From NCBI GenBank assembly GCA_964595575.1, contig CAZQRA010000003.1, positions 1 through 64,000 of the forward strand: a stretch of DNA of 64,000 nucleotides, read 5' to 3'. The DNA comes from PALSA-612 sp964595575. Its GTDB lineage: Bacteria > Actinomycetota > Thermoleophilia > Gaiellales > Gaiellaceae. This document shows, piece after piece, positions 1 through 8,277 of this stretch. Below the pieces are notes generated by a model that was given only the letters and a program-made list of their open reading frames with translations, made no database searches and was not told the DNA's origin. The first letter of the stretch is position 1; every line of letters starts with the position of its first letter. The translations under genes and the position numbers were made by a program.

Positions 1-1007
1 TGATCCACGCCCAGGACATCTGGCGAAGTTCCCACGAGACGGCCGACATGCGGCTGGTCGCGGTGCTCACCGAGGAGGCCCCGGCCATCGTGCGCTGGCT
101 GGAGGCGCTGGGGGTCGAGTTCACCCGCGAGAACGGGCGCTACCGGCTGGCCCGCTGCGGCGGGGCCACCCGCAGGCGGCTGCTGCAGGTGGGAGATCGC
201 ACCGGCCATGCCATCACCTCGGCCCTGCGCCGGGCGGTGGAGGCGGCGAAGGTGGAGCTTTTCCCCAAGTCGCCCCTGCTCGATCTCGAGCCGTCCCCGG
301 CAGGGTGGCGGGCCCGCTGCGGGGAGCGGCAGATGGAGGCGGGAGCCGTCGTCCTGGCCGCGGGCGGGCGCTGCTACCGGGAGGCGGAGAGGCGGGGCGA
401 GCTCTCGACCAACCACCCCGGGGCGACCGGGGAGGTGACCGAGATCGCGGTCGGGCTGGGGGCGGAGGCGCGGGACTTGGACTGCCTCCAGTACCACCCC
501 AACGGAGGGGTGTGGCCGCCCAGCGTGCAGGGCTACTCCATCCCGGAGACGACCAGGGCCTACGGGGCGGTGCTTCTCAACGCCGACGGGGAGGAGTTCA
601 CCGACTCCCTGGGCCCCCGCGACGCCGTGTCGCAGGCGATCTTCGACGAGGTAGCCAAGGGCAAGGGCCTCTCCGCCCCCGACGGCCGGCCGGCGGTGTG
701 GCTCGATACCACCCGCATCCCGAGACAGGATGCCGAGATCTCGCTTCCCTACATGCTGCGGCGGTACCGAGCCTGCGGCGTCGACCCGCTGCGGGAGCCG
801 ATTCTCACCTACCCGGTCCTCCACTACCAGAACGGAGGCTTGGTGATCGACGTGCACGGCGAGACGACCCTGCCCGGTCTCTTCGCCTGCGGCGAGATCG
901 CCGGCGGCACCCACGGCCGTAACCGGATGATGGGAAACTCCCTCCTCGAGTGCTGCGTGTTCGGCCGCCGGGCAGGGCGGGCGGCGGCGGAGAGGGCGAG
1001 GGCATGA
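1..1007 (+). CDS. Fumarate reductase/succinate dehydrogenase-type flavoprotein, 5' end cut by window edge
   Basis: The reading frame is open from the first bases of the window, so the N-terminal FAD Rossmann motif is missing and the ATG at 48 is internal. The visible part has the substrate loop with LDCLQYHPNGG, the GYSIPETTRAYGA segment, HYQNGG, and the C-terminal FAD-binding signature ACGEIAGGTHGRNRMMGN. These place it in the FAD-dependent fumarate reductase/succinate dehydrogenase/aspartate oxidase family. Its stop overlaps the next start by four bases (ATGA), so it is coupled to a class I fumarase and then to sulfur genes. No iron-sulfur or membrane-anchor subunit is seen downstream, so a soluble reductase or oxidase acting on fumarate or a similar unsaturated acid is possible. 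The substrate is not certain. Confidence 0.85.
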   Translation, partial: IHAQDIWRSSHETADMRLVAVLTEEAPAIVRWLEALGVEFTRENGRYRLARCGGATRRRLLQVGDRTGHAITSALRRAVEAAKVELFPKSPLLDLEPSPAGWRARCGERQMEAGAVVLAAGGRCYREAERRGELSTNHPGATGEVTEIAVGLGAEARDLDCLQYHPNGGVWPPSVQGYSIPETTRAYGAVLLNADGEEFTDSLGPRDAVSQAIFDEVAKGKGLSAPDGRPAVWLDTTRIPRQDAEISLPYMLRRYRACGVDPLREPILTYPVLHYQNGGLVIDVHGETTLPGLFACGEIAGGTHGRNRMMGNSLLECCVFGRRAGRAAAERARA

Positions 1008-1903
1008 GCCAGACGGTAGAGGTAGACCTCTACAGCACGGTGGAGAGCGCCGCGGCCTCCCTGTACGTCTGGGCACTCAAGGACATCCCCCAGGACCTGC
1101 GGGACGCGCTCAGGCGGGCGGCCGAGATCGAGTCCTCGGAGACGGGCCGGCGGGTGCTCGGCACCATCCTCAGGAACGTGGAGGTGGCGGACGAGGAAGG
1201 GAACCTCGTCTGCCAGGACACGGGCATCGCGGTCTACGCCTGCCGGGTGGGGGAGCGCTTCCCGCTCCATCCTGCCCGCATCTACCAAGCCCTCAAGGCC
1301 GGCACCGAGCGCGCCACCATCGAGCACCCGCTCCGGTCCAACGCCGTGCACACCCTCACCCGCCGGAGCACGGGCCCTAACACCGGCTACCGGCTTCCCA
1401 TCGTCCACTGGGAGTTCGTGCCCGACTGGGACGGCCTCGACGTCAAGTGCGTTCCCAAGGGATCGGGCTCGGAGAACATGAGCTTCCTCAAGATGTGCGT
1501 GCCCGCCGACGGCGTGCGCGGCATCAAGCAGTTCGTGCTGGAGTCGATCGTGGGCGCCGGCGGCAAGCCTTGCCCCCCCGGCATCGTCGGCGTCGGCATC
1601 GGCGGCTCGGCCGACTACGCCATGTACCTGGCCAAGGAGGCCATCGCCCGCCCGGTCGGCACGCGCAACCCCGACCCCGAGGTGGCGAGGCTGGAGGAGG
1701 AGCTGTTCCAGCTCCTGAACCAGACGGGCGTCGGGCCCATGGGGCTGGGCGGGGACGTCACCGTCCTGGCCGTGCACGTGGAGCATGCCGACACCCACAT
1801 GACCCTCAACCCGGTCGCCGTCAACTACCAGTGCTGGGCCGCCCGCCGGGCGAGCGCCCACATCTTTCCCGACGGCACCGTCGTCTACGACCGGGAGGCC
1901 TGA
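1004..1903 (+). CDS. Class I fumarate hydratase-type alpha subunit (Fe-S hydro-lyase)
   Basis: A 299-residue protein of the class I fumarase/L(+)-tartrate dehydratase alpha family, which reversibly adds water to a C4 dicarboxylate using a [4Fe-4S] cluster. The three expected cluster cysteines are visible: C70 in CQDTG, C165 in FLKMC and C190 in GGKPCPPG. GIVGVGIGGSADYA and GPMGLGGDVT are family motifs. The chosen ATG at 1004 overlaps the upstream stop; a longer upstream frame is low-complexity and not family-like. The beta subunit follows five bases later. Fumarate is the default substrate. Tartrate, or another unsaturated acid given the sulfonate-type neighbours, cannot be excluded from sequence. 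Confidence 0.9.
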   Translation: MSQTVEVDLYSTVESAAASLYVWALKDIPQDLRDALRRAAEIESSETGRRVLGTILRNVEVADEEGNLVCQDTGIAVYACRVGERFPLHPARIYQALKAGTERATIEHPLRSNAVHTLTRRSTGPNTGYRLPIVHWEFVPDWDGLDVKCVPKGSGSENMSFLKMCVPADGVRGIKQFVLESIVGAGGKPCPPGIVGVGIGGSADYAMYLAKEAIARPVGTRNPDPEVARLEEELFQLLNQTGVGPMGLGGDVTVLAVHVEHADTHMTLNPVAVNYQCWAARRASAHIFPDGTVVYDREA

Positions 1904-1908
1904 CCCGA

Positions 1909-2496
1909 ATGAGCGCCCGGCACCGCATGGTGTTCCCCACCGACGAGGAGGCGATCCGCGAGCTGCGGGCAGGGGACGAGGTCCTGGTGGACGGCGAGGT
2001 CATCGGCATCCGCGACCGCACCCAGATCCGCATCTTCGACGAGGGGGTGGAGCCGCCCTGGGACTTGAGGGGTGCCCTCCTCCTCCACACCGCGCCCAAC
2101 GTGCGCAAGGTGGGGCCCGGCCGCTACGAGCCGATCTGCGTCGGCACCACCACCAGCGCCCGCATGGTGCGGTTCACGGAGCCGTTGGGGGAGCGCTACG
2201 GGGTGCGGGCGATCTGCGGCAAAGGGGGTCTCCCCGACGAGGCGATCGAGCCCATGCGCCGACTGGGCATGGTGTACCTGGCCATCGTGGGAGGGGCGGC
2301 CGCTCTAGAGACGACCCAGATCGAGGCCATCGAGGAGGTCGCCTGGGAGGACCTCATGCCCGAGTGCCTGTGGCGGTTTCGCGTCAAGGACTTCGGCCCG
2401 CTCACGGTGGCCATCGACTCGCACGGCGTTTCCCTCTACCGCGAGGTCCAGGAGCAGGCGAGAAAGCGACTGGAGGAGCTCTATGCCAAGCTATGA
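1909..2496 (+). CDS. Class I fumarate hydratase-type beta subunit
   Basis: A 195-residue protein matching the C-terminal (beta) domain of class I fumarases and tartrate dehydratases. It carries the swivelling-domain signatures GALLLHTAPNVRK, VGTTTSARM and ICGKGGL, and a late AIDSHG segment. It pairs with the alpha subunit just upstream to form the complete hydro-lyase, which is split into two chains as in many archaea and anaerobic bacteria. The ATG at 1909 follows the alpha stop by five bases. Its last 14 bases overlap the start of the ComA-like gene, so the fumarase and the sulfur enzyme are translationally linked. Confidence 0.9.
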   Translation: MSARHRMVFPTDEEAIRELRAGDEVLVDGEVIGIRDRTQIRIFDEGVEPPWDLRGALLLHTAPNVRKVGPGRYEPICVGTTTSARMVRFTEPLGERYGVRAICGKGGLPDEAIEPMRRLGMVYLAIVGGAAALETTQIEAIEEVAWEDLMPECLWRFRVKDFGPLTVAIDSHGVSLYREVQEQARKRLEELYAKL

Positions 2497-3310
2497 CGGA
2501 TTCCTCGACCTCCCTGCCCGGCCGGGCAAGCCGCGGCGGGAGGGCCTCACCCACGTCCTCGACAAGGGCCTCGGCCTCCGCGACATCGAGGGGCTCTTCG
2601 ACACCGCCGGTGCCTACGTGGACATCGTGAAGCTGGGCTGGGGCACGGCCTACGTCACCAGCAACCTGAGAGAGAAGGTCGCCCTCTACCAGTCGCTGCA
2701 AGCGCCGGTCGTGTGCGGGGGCACCCTGTTCGAGGCCGCCTATGCCCGGGGCAGCCTGGACGGCTTCAAGCGGTGGCTGGCAGAGCACCGCTTCTCGCAC
2801 GTCGAGATCTCCGACGGCACCGTCGACATACCCCGGGAGCGGAAGCTGGAGCTGATCGCCGACTTCGCCCGCGACTTCGTGGTGCTATCCGAGGTGGGCT
2901 CCAAGGACGAGGCCACCGTCTACCCGCCCTACCAGTGGGTGGAGTGGATCGCCGAGGAGCTCGCCGCCGGCGCCTGGAAGGTCATCACCGAGGGCAGGGA
3001 GACAGGCACGGCCGGCATCTACCGCCCCACCGGGGAGATGCGCACGGGCCTCGTGGACGAGATAGCCCACGAGATCGACGTCCGCGACCTCATCTTCGAG
3101 GCGCCCACCAAGGGCGCCCAGGCGTGGTTCGTCAAGCACTTCGGCCCCAACGTCAACTTGGGGAACATCCCTCCCGAGGAGGTGATCCCGCTGGAGACCC
3201 TCCGCCTGGGGCTCCGCGGGGACACCCTGAACGAGATCCTCCTCGGGGAAGGTGGCGCCGTCCCCGGCCCCCTGGAGGGGGCGGGCAGCCGCGAGGGGGG
3301 CAGGCGGTGA
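2483..3310 (+). CDS. comA: ComA-like phosphosulfolactate synthase
   Basis: A 275-residue TIM-barrel protein of the phosphosulfolactate synthase (ComA) family. In coenzyme M synthesis this enzyme adds sulfite to phosphoenolpyruvate to give (R)-phosphosulfolactate. Family segments are visible: GLTHVLDKGLG, VDIVKLGWGTAYV, SEVGSKD, VITEGRETGTAGIY and IFEAPTKGAQAWF, followed by VNLGNI. A glycine-rich tail of about 25 residues extends past the usual end. It lies directly upstream of APS reductase, the sulfite producer, and overlaps it by four bases. That position supports a sulfite-using role. Family members outside methanogens, such as plant HSA32, have unclear functions, so the reaction is inferred. 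Confidence 0.85.
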   Translation: MPSYDGFLDLPARPGKPRREGLTHVLDKGLGLRDIEGLFDTAGAYVDIVKLGWGTAYVTSNLREKVALYQSLQAPVVCGGTLFEAAYARGSLDGFKRWLAEHRFSHVEISDGTVDIPRERKLELIADFARDFVVLSEVGSKDEATVYPPYQWVEWIAEELAAGAWKVITEGRETGTAGIYRPTGEMRTGLVDEIAHEIDVRDLIFEAPTKGAQAWFVKHFGPNVNLGNIPPEEVIPLETLRLGLRGDTLNEILLGEGGAVPGPLEGAGSREGGRR

Positions 3311-4008
3311 CCCTGGGTCAGCTCCTCACCGAGGAGACGGCGGAGGCCCTCTCCGCCGAGGAGCTCATCCTCGCCGCCTACGAGCGCTTCGGGGACAAGC
3401 TCTGCCTCACCTGCTCCTGGCAGAAGCAGTCCTCCGTGCTCGTGCACATGGTGTCGGAGCTAGGCCTCGATATCGACGTCATCGAGCTCGACACCCACCT
3501 CTTCTTCCGGGAGACCTACGAGACGCGGGACAGGCTGGTGGAGCGCTACGGGCTTCGGCTCGTCCGCCCCCCCATCCCCACCGTGGCCGAGCAGCACCGG
3601 CGGGAGGGCCCCAACCTGTGGGAGCGGGACCCTGATCGCTGCTGCCACATCCGCAAGGTGGAGCCCTTGATCCGGGCACTCGAGCCCTACGAGGCCTGGA
3701 TCTCCGGCATCCGGCGCGACCAGTCGCCAAGCCGGGCGGGCACGCCCAAGATGGTCTGGTCGGAGCGCTACAAGGTGTGGAAGCTCCACCCCCTCGCCGA
3801 CTGGGACGAGAAGCGGGTGTGGGCCTACATTCGGGTGCACGAGATCCCCTACAACCCCCTCCACGACTCCGGCTACCGCTCGATCGGCTGCATCCCCTGC
3901 ACGCGGCCGGTGGCCCCCGACGAGGAGGAGCGGGCCGGGCGGTGGGCAGGGTCGGACAAGCTGGAGTGCGGAATCCACCTGGAAAGGAGCAGCGACGATC
4001 GCCGATGA
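3307..4008 (+). CDS. cysH: Adenylyl-sulfate (APS) reductase, thioredoxin type
   Basis: A 233-residue PAPS/APS reductase family enzyme that reduces activated sulfate to sulfite. It keeps the cysteines that define the Fe-S APS-reducing type: C112-C113 in DRCCHIRK, C195 and C198 in GCIPC, and the catalytic C221 in ECGIH near the C terminus. The PP-loop nucleotide region (CSWQKQS) lies near residue 36-42, and LDTHLFF follows. PAPS-only reductases lack the CC and CxxC pairs, so APS is the probable substrate. The GTG at 3307 overlaps the upstream stop as GTGA. No sulfite reductase is adjacent, so sulfite may go to the ComA-like enzyme or to a reductase encoded elsewhere. Confidence 0.93.
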   Translation: MTLGQLLTEETAEALSAEELILAAYERFGDKLCLTCSWQKQSSVLVHMVSELGLDIDVIELDTHLFFRETYETRDRLVERYGLRLVRPPIPTVAEQHRREGPNLWERDPDRCCHIRKVEPLIRALEPYEAWISGIRRDQSPSRAGTPKMVWSERYKVWKLHPLADWDEKRVWAYIRVHEIPYNPLHDSGYRSIGCIPCTRPVAPDEEERAGRWAGSDKLECGIHLERSSDDRR

Positions 4009-4640
4009 CTGACGAGAAGAGCCTGGGGGCGACATCCCCCGTCCTCATCTACGCCCACGACCACCCTGAGTCCGATCGCCGTCGCCACGGGGGCTTCACC
4101 CTCTGGCTCACGGGACTCTCGGGCTCGGGCAAGTCCACCATCGCCCACCTCGTCGGCCCCGAGCTCGAGCGCCGCGGTCTCCTCGTCGAGTACCTGGATG
4201 GGGACACCGTCCGCACCCACCTCTCCAAGGGCCTCGGCTTCTCCAAGGAGGACAGGGATACCAACATCGAGCGCATCGGCTGGGTCGCCTCCCGCCTCAC
4301 CCGCCACGGAGCGGCGGTGATCGTGGCCGCCATCTCGCCCTACGCGGAGACGCGCCGGCGGGCGAGGGAGATGGTGGAGGGCTGGGGCCGCTTCGTGGAG
4401 GTTCACGTCCACGCGAGCGTCGAGGAGTGCGCCCGCAGGGACGTCAAGGGCCTCTACGACAAGGCCTTCCGGGGCGAGATCGTGGGCTTCACCGGCGTCG
4501 ACGATCCCTACGAGCCGCCCCAGGATCCCGAGCTGGTGATCGATACCGAGCGGTACAGCCCCGAGGAGAGCGCGCGTCTCGTCCTCGCCAAGCTGGAGGA
4601 GCTGGGGCTTCTCCCCGAGGACGCGGGAGCTCGGGCGTGA
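4005..4640 (+). CDS. cysC: Adenylyl-sulfate kinase
   Basis: A 211-residue APS kinase that phosphorylates APS to PAPS. The P-loop GLSGSGKST sits at residues 37-45, the DGD motif at 65-67, and KGLYDKAFRGEI and FTGVDDPYEPP form the APS-binding and lid regions. The ATG at 4005 overlaps the cysH stop, and its own stop overlaps the GTG of sat. Because the neighbouring CysH looks APS-specific, the PAPS made here is probably not needed for sulfate reduction. It may feed sulfotransferases such as the one at 8274. Confidence 0.95.
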   Translation: MTDEKSLGATSPVLIYAHDHPESDRRRHGGFTLWLTGLSGSGKSTIAHLVGPELERRGLLVEYLDGDTVRTHLSKGLGFSKEDRDTNIERIGWVASRLTRHGAAVIVAAISPYAETRRRAREMVEGWGRFVEVHVHASVEECARRDVKGLYDKAFRGEIVGFTGVDDPYEPPQDPELVIDTERYSPEESARLVLAKLEELGLLPEDAGARA

Positions 4641-5779
4641 CGGTCGTGGCCGAGGAGCGGCTCATCCGCCCCCACGGGGGCGTCCTCGTCGACTGCACCG
4701 GGGAGCGACCGCCGGGCCTGGAGCGCTTGGAGCGGGTGTCCCTGACCCCTCGGGAGCTCTCCGATCTCGACATGATCGCCTGCGGGGCCCTGTCTCCCCT
4801 CACCGGGTTCATGGGCAGGGAGGACTACGAGCGGGTGGTGGAGGAGATGCGGCTGTCCTCGGGGCTTCCCTGGGCCTTGCCGGTGTGCCTGGCGGTGGAG
4901 CGCCCGCCCCGGGGCGATCGGGTGGCTCTGGCCGACGAGGGCGGCCGGATGTACGCGGTCCTGGACGTGGAGGACGTCTACGGCTACGACAAGGAGCGGG
5001 AGGCGGAGCGGTGCTTCCTCACCACCGACCCCGCCCACCCCGGGGTAGCTCGCCTCTACGCCCAGCGGCCGCTGTACGTGGCCGGCAGGGTGACCGTGTT
5101 CGAGCGGGTACCCCAGCCCTTCCCCGAGCTCGCTCTCGACCCGGCAGAGACGCGGCGGGTGTTCGCCCAGCGGGGGTGGCGGAGGGTGGTCGGGTTCCAG
5201 ACCCGAAACCCGATCCACCGCGCCCACGAGTACCTCACCAAGGGGGCCCTGGAGACCGTCGACGGCCTCCTCATCCACCCCCTGGTGGGGGAGACCAAGG
5301 CCGACGACGTTCCCGCCGAGGTGCGCGTGGCCTGCTACCGGGCGCTCCTCGACAACTACTACCCTGCGGACCGGGTGGTCTTGGCCGCCTTCCCGGCCGC
5401 CATGCGCTACGCGGGTCCCCGGGAGGCGGTGTGGCACGCCATCTGCCGCAAGAACTACGGCTGCTCCCACTTCATCGTGGGCCGCGACCACGCCGGCGTG
5501 GGCAACTACTACGGCCCCTACGACGCCCAGCTCATCTTCGACGAGTTCGGGCCCCACGAGCTGGACATCGAGCCCATGTTCTTCGAGCATGCCTTCTGGT
5601 GCCGGGCCTGCGAGCAGATGGCCACCGCCAAGACCTGCCCCCATCCTGCCTCAAGCCACGTCCACCTCTCGGGGACGAAGGTGCGCGAGCTTCTGGCCCG
5701 GGGCGAGCTTCCCCCCCGCGAGTTCTCCCGTCCTGAGGTGGCGGAGGTCTTGATCCGGGCTTACCGCGGCGGCGGATGA
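4637..5779 (+). CDS. sat: Sulfate adenylyltransferase (ATP sulfurylase)
   Basis: A 380-residue single-chain ATP sulfurylase that makes APS from sulfate and ATP. The catalytic signature QTRNPIHRAHE (Q188-RN191, H194 and H197) and the later GRDHAGVG loop are intact. A cysteine-containing segment, CRACEQMATAKTCPH, matches the metal-binding site found in many bacterial Sat proteins. The GTG start at 4637 overlaps the cysC stop. The monomeric Sat form, rather than CysDN, supplies APS to both CysH and CysC in the same operon. Confidence 0.95.
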   Translation: MTVVAEERLIRPHGGVLVDCTGERPPGLERLERVSLTPRELSDLDMIACGALSPLTGFMGREDYERVVEEMRLSSGLPWALPVCLAVERPPRGDRVALADEGGRMYAVLDVEDVYGYDKEREAERCFLTTDPAHPGVARLYAQRPLYVAGRVTVFERVPQPFPELALDPAETRRVFAQRGWRRVVGFQTRNPIHRAHEYLTKGALETVDGLLIHPLVGETKADDVPAEVRVACYRALLDNYYPADRVVLAAFPAAMRYAGPREAVWHAICRKNYGCSHFIVGRDHAGVGNYYGPYDAQLIFDEFGPHELDIEPMFFEHAFWCRACEQMATAKTCPHPASSHVHLSGTKVRELLARGELPPREFSRPEVAEVLIRAYRGGG

Positions 5780-6681
5780 CCTGGGAGCTGACCCTCACCG
5801 GCTTCCTCGTCGGCACGCTCGTGGGGTTGACGGGGATGGGAGGCGGGTCGCTGCTCACGCCCATCCTCGTCATCCTCTTTGGCTACTCGCCCACGGTGGC
5901 GATCGGCTCGGACATCGCCCACGGCGCCATCTTCAAGACGGTGAGCGCGGTCCAGCATCGACGCATGGGTAACGTGCGGGCCCGCCTCGCAGGCTGGATG
6001 CTCCTGGGCTCGGCGCCCATGTCCCTCGTTGGCGTGTGGCTCGCCCACGAGCTCGAGTCGCGCCACGGCGACAGCGCCCAGTCGATCATGGCCCAGGTGC
6101 TGGGGGGAGCGCTCCTCTTCGGCTGCGTGGGGCTTCTCGCCAAGACCGCGATCCAGGCGCGGGCGATCGGCGACGCTCCCTGGACCCTGTCTACCCGCGA
6201 CCGGGTGGCGGCGGTCTTGATCGGGCTCTTCGGGGGGTTCGTGGTGGGGCTCACCTCGGTGGGAAGCGGTGTCTTCTTCGGTCTCACGCTGCTCGTGCTC
6301 TTTCCCCTGCGGGCCCACAAGGTCGTGGGCACGGACATCTTCCACGCCGCGGCCCTCCTGTACGTCGCCGGCCTAGGCCACCTCGTGGCCGGGAACGTGA
6401 ATATGGCCATCGTGGGCTGGCTCCTTCTTGGGTCCATCCCCGGGGCTCTTCTCGGCGGGCGTCTCACGCTGTCCATGCCCGAGCGGCCGCTTCGGGTCGT
6501 GCTCGCCCTCGTCCTCGGGCTCGCCGGTATCAAGCTGGTACAGGTGCCGGGGGCTGCCGTCGTGATCGTCGTCGCCTTGGCTCTGGGGATGGCCGTCCTC
6601 CTCGTGTGGTTGGGCCGCCGCACCTGGGTGCGCTTCCAGCGCGTGCGCGACGGTCGGCTGGCGGCCGAGGAGAGCGGCTAG
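5776..6681 (+). CDS. TauE/SafE-family sulfite or organosulfur exporter
   Basis: A 301-residue polytopic membrane protein with about eight hydrophobic segments and the two-fold internal repeat of the TauE/SafE family. The two repeat starts are GTLVGLTGMGGGSLLTP and GGFVVGLTSVGSGVFFG. Members export sulfite, sulfoacetate or related anions, or import sulfur compounds. It is the last gene of the sulfur operon, starting inside the sat stop. Its position suggests protection from excess sulfite or efflux of a sulfonate product. Direction and substrate cannot be read from sequence. Confidence 0.85.
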   Translation: MTWELTLTGFLVGTLVGLTGMGGGSLLTPILVILFGYSPTVAIGSDIAHGAIFKTVSAVQHRRMGNVRARLAGWMLLGSAPMSLVGVWLAHELESRHGDSAQSIMAQVLGGALLFGCVGLLAKTAIQARAIGDAPWTLSTRDRVAAVLIGLFGGFVVGLTSVGSGVFFGLTLLVLFPLRAHKVVGTDIFHAAALLYVAGLGHLVAGNVNMAIVGWLLLGSIPGALLGGRLTLSMPERPLRVVLALVLGLAGIKLVQVPGAAVVIVVALALGMAVLLVWLGRRTWVRFQRVRDGRLAAEESG

Positions 6682-6730
6682 GACACAGGCGTCGCCGGGG
6701 ACGACAAAGCCGCCCCGTCAAGCGGCGTCC

Positions 6731-7237
6731 TCACCCTTCCTGCTCCCAGGCCGGGCGGCGGGGAAGCGGGCAGGAGACGAACGGGCGCCCGGTGAGGAGG
6801 CAGCCGAGCTTGTAGGCCTCGCAGCCGGCGCAGAAGCCGGTGGAGGCGGCGAGGAGAGCCAGCGCAGCCACCAGGCTGCCGAGGGCAAGCCCTGCGACGT
6901 CCGCTCCCAAGCCGCTTGCGATCGCGGCCGAGGCCAGGAAGACGGTGCCCACCATGTTGGCGAAGCGGGGCGGGCGAGCGTCCTCGAGGGGGCCCTCTCC
7001 GACCAGGGGCTGCACCAGCTCGAAGTAGACGAGGCAGGGAAGGCAGAAGCGTCGCCCCAGCACGAGCCCCACCGCGAGCTGGCCGGCCAGAATCGCCCAT
7101 AGCCACCACCACCCGGTAGCGGCGGCCAGGGCCGCGAGCGCCCCCACTACCGCCTGGTTGAAGCGGGGAGCCCGCGAGTCGATCACGTCCGTGTCCCGGT
7201 AGGGATGGGCAAGGCGGCGGGGCGGCCGTCCCTTCAT
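6731..7237 (-). CDS. DUF4395-family membrane protein
   Basis: A 168-residue membrane protein of the DUF4395 family, with the usual opening motif VIDSRAPRFNQ and four hydrophobic segments. Cysteine pairs FCLPC (C65, C68) and FCAGC (C136, C139), plus C146, recall redox-active quinone or thioredoxin-linked membrane proteins. Function is not established. Three starts in one frame are possible (7291, 7255 and 7237); the shortest gives the family-like N terminus. It converges with the sulfur operon, leaving about 50 bases between. Confidence 0.75.
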   Translation of the reverse strand: MKGRPPRRLAHPYRDTDVIDSRAPRFNQAVVGALAALAAATGWWWLWAILAGQLAVGLVLGRRFCLPCLVYFELVQPLVGEGPLEDARPPRFANMVGTVFLASAAIASGLGADVAGLALGSLVAALALLAASTGFCAGCEAYKLGCLLTGRPFVSCPLPRRPAWEQEG

Positions 7238-7271
7238 TGCCGAAAGTCGCTTCATCGACGAAAGTATTGCC
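7236..7271. repeat. Order-swapped pair of 6-base repeats between divergent genes
   Basis: ATTGCC then GAAAGT at 7236-7247, a 12-base spacer, then GAAAGT followed by ATTGCC at 7260-7271. The two blocks recur in reversed order but the same orientation. They lie at the 5' end of the DUF4395 gene and upstream of the secreted-protein gene at 7324. This could be an operator region or chance. Confidence 0.3.
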
Positions 7272-7323
7272 GACACAGGAAGGCTGAGCAACGTCGAGGA
7301 GGGGGCTCCGGCTGGGATCTACA

Positions 7324-8277
7324 ATGCGGCCCGCCTTGCCCCGAACCGCGACGACGCTCCTCGTCCTCGCCCTGCTTGCGGGGTCGGCGGTGTCCTTCGC
7401 CGTGAGCGAGCGGCTCAAGCTCGAGAAGAGTCCCATCTCCCACACGCGCGTGGACAAGGTGTTCTCTCCCGCGTGCGGCTGTCCCCGCCATCGGGCCGTC
7501 ATCCGGTTCCGGCTGCGGCGGAGCGATCGCCTGTGGCTGACGATCATCGACGAGGAGGGGAAGGAGCGGCGGCGGCTGGTGGATGGTAGACGCTTCGGGG
7601 CCGGCTTCCACCGCTTCACCTGGAACGGCCGCGACGACGCCGGAGCCCTCCTGCCCGAGGGCCGCTACCGGCCCAAGGTGGAGCTCGACCGCGCTCGGCG
7701 CACCATCGTCCTTCCCAACTCCATTCGGCTGGACGTGACGCGGCCCCGCGTCGACGTGGTTCGGGTAGAGCCGCGGGTCATCTCGCCGGACGGGGACGGG
7801 CGTGGCGACCGGGTGGTCGTCCGCTACCGCCTGAGCGAGCGTGCCCACGCTCTCCTCTTCGTGGCCGGAGCAAGGAGGGTGCGGACCCGGGCCCAGCGGC
7901 CCACGTGGCAGCTTGCCTGGTATGGCCGGGTGGACGGCCGCCCGCTTCCCCCCGGCCGCTACCGCCTCCTCCTCTCGGCGGAAGACGCGGCCGGGAACAC
8001 GGCCCGGCCGGTGGCGGCGGGCTGGGTGCGGATCCGCTACCTGGTCGTCAGGCCGCGGCTGCTGCGGGCGCGGCCTCTCCAGCCACTTCGGCTGTCCGTG
8101 GACACTGACGCCGAGAAGGTCAGGTACGTCCTTCGCCGCGGCTCGAGCGTCGTCACGAGGGGGACCTCCTCGCCCCGTCTCTCTCTACGCGCTCCCGCTC
8201 GACCGGGGCGCTACCTCCTGACCGTGGAGGCAGCCGGCCACCGCGCCCGGGCCGTCGTGGCAGTAGCCCGGAGGTGA
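7324..8277 (+). CDS. Secreted protein with FlgD-Ig-like domains
   Basis: A 317-residue exported protein. An N-terminal hydrophobic stretch (about residues 8-25) serves as signal peptide or anchor. After it come two FlgD-Ig/CHU C-terminal-type beta domains: roughly residues 48-140, with FTWNGRDDAGALLPEGRY, and 142-235, with VISPDGDGRGD and LAWYGRVDGRPLPPGRY. A third beta-rich part ends the protein. Such domains are found in cell-surface and exported proteins; no catalytic motif is seen. A single CGC near residue 48 is the only cysteine cluster. The next gene starts inside its stop codon (GTGA). Confidence 0.7.
   Translation: MRPALPRTATTLLVLALLAGSAVSFAVSERLKLEKSPISHTRVDKVFSPACGCPRHRAVIRFRLRRSDRLWLTIIDEEGKERRRLVDGRRFGAGFHRFTWNGRDDAGALLPEGRYRPKVELDRARRTIVLPNSIRLDVTRPRVDVVRVEPRVISPDGDGRGDRVVVRYRLSERAHALLFVAGARRVRTRAQRPTWQLAWYGRVDGRPLPPGRYRLLLSAEDAAGNTARPVAAGWVRIRYLVVRPRLLRARPLQPLRLSVDTDAEKVRYVLRRGSSVVTRGTSSPRLSLRAPARPGRYLLTVEAAGHRARAVVAVARR

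Noticed and set aside
6682..6730. Possible bidirectional terminator between convergent genes
   Set aside because: Only a five-base GCCGC/GCGGC stem with an eight-base loop and no U-tract; too weak to call.
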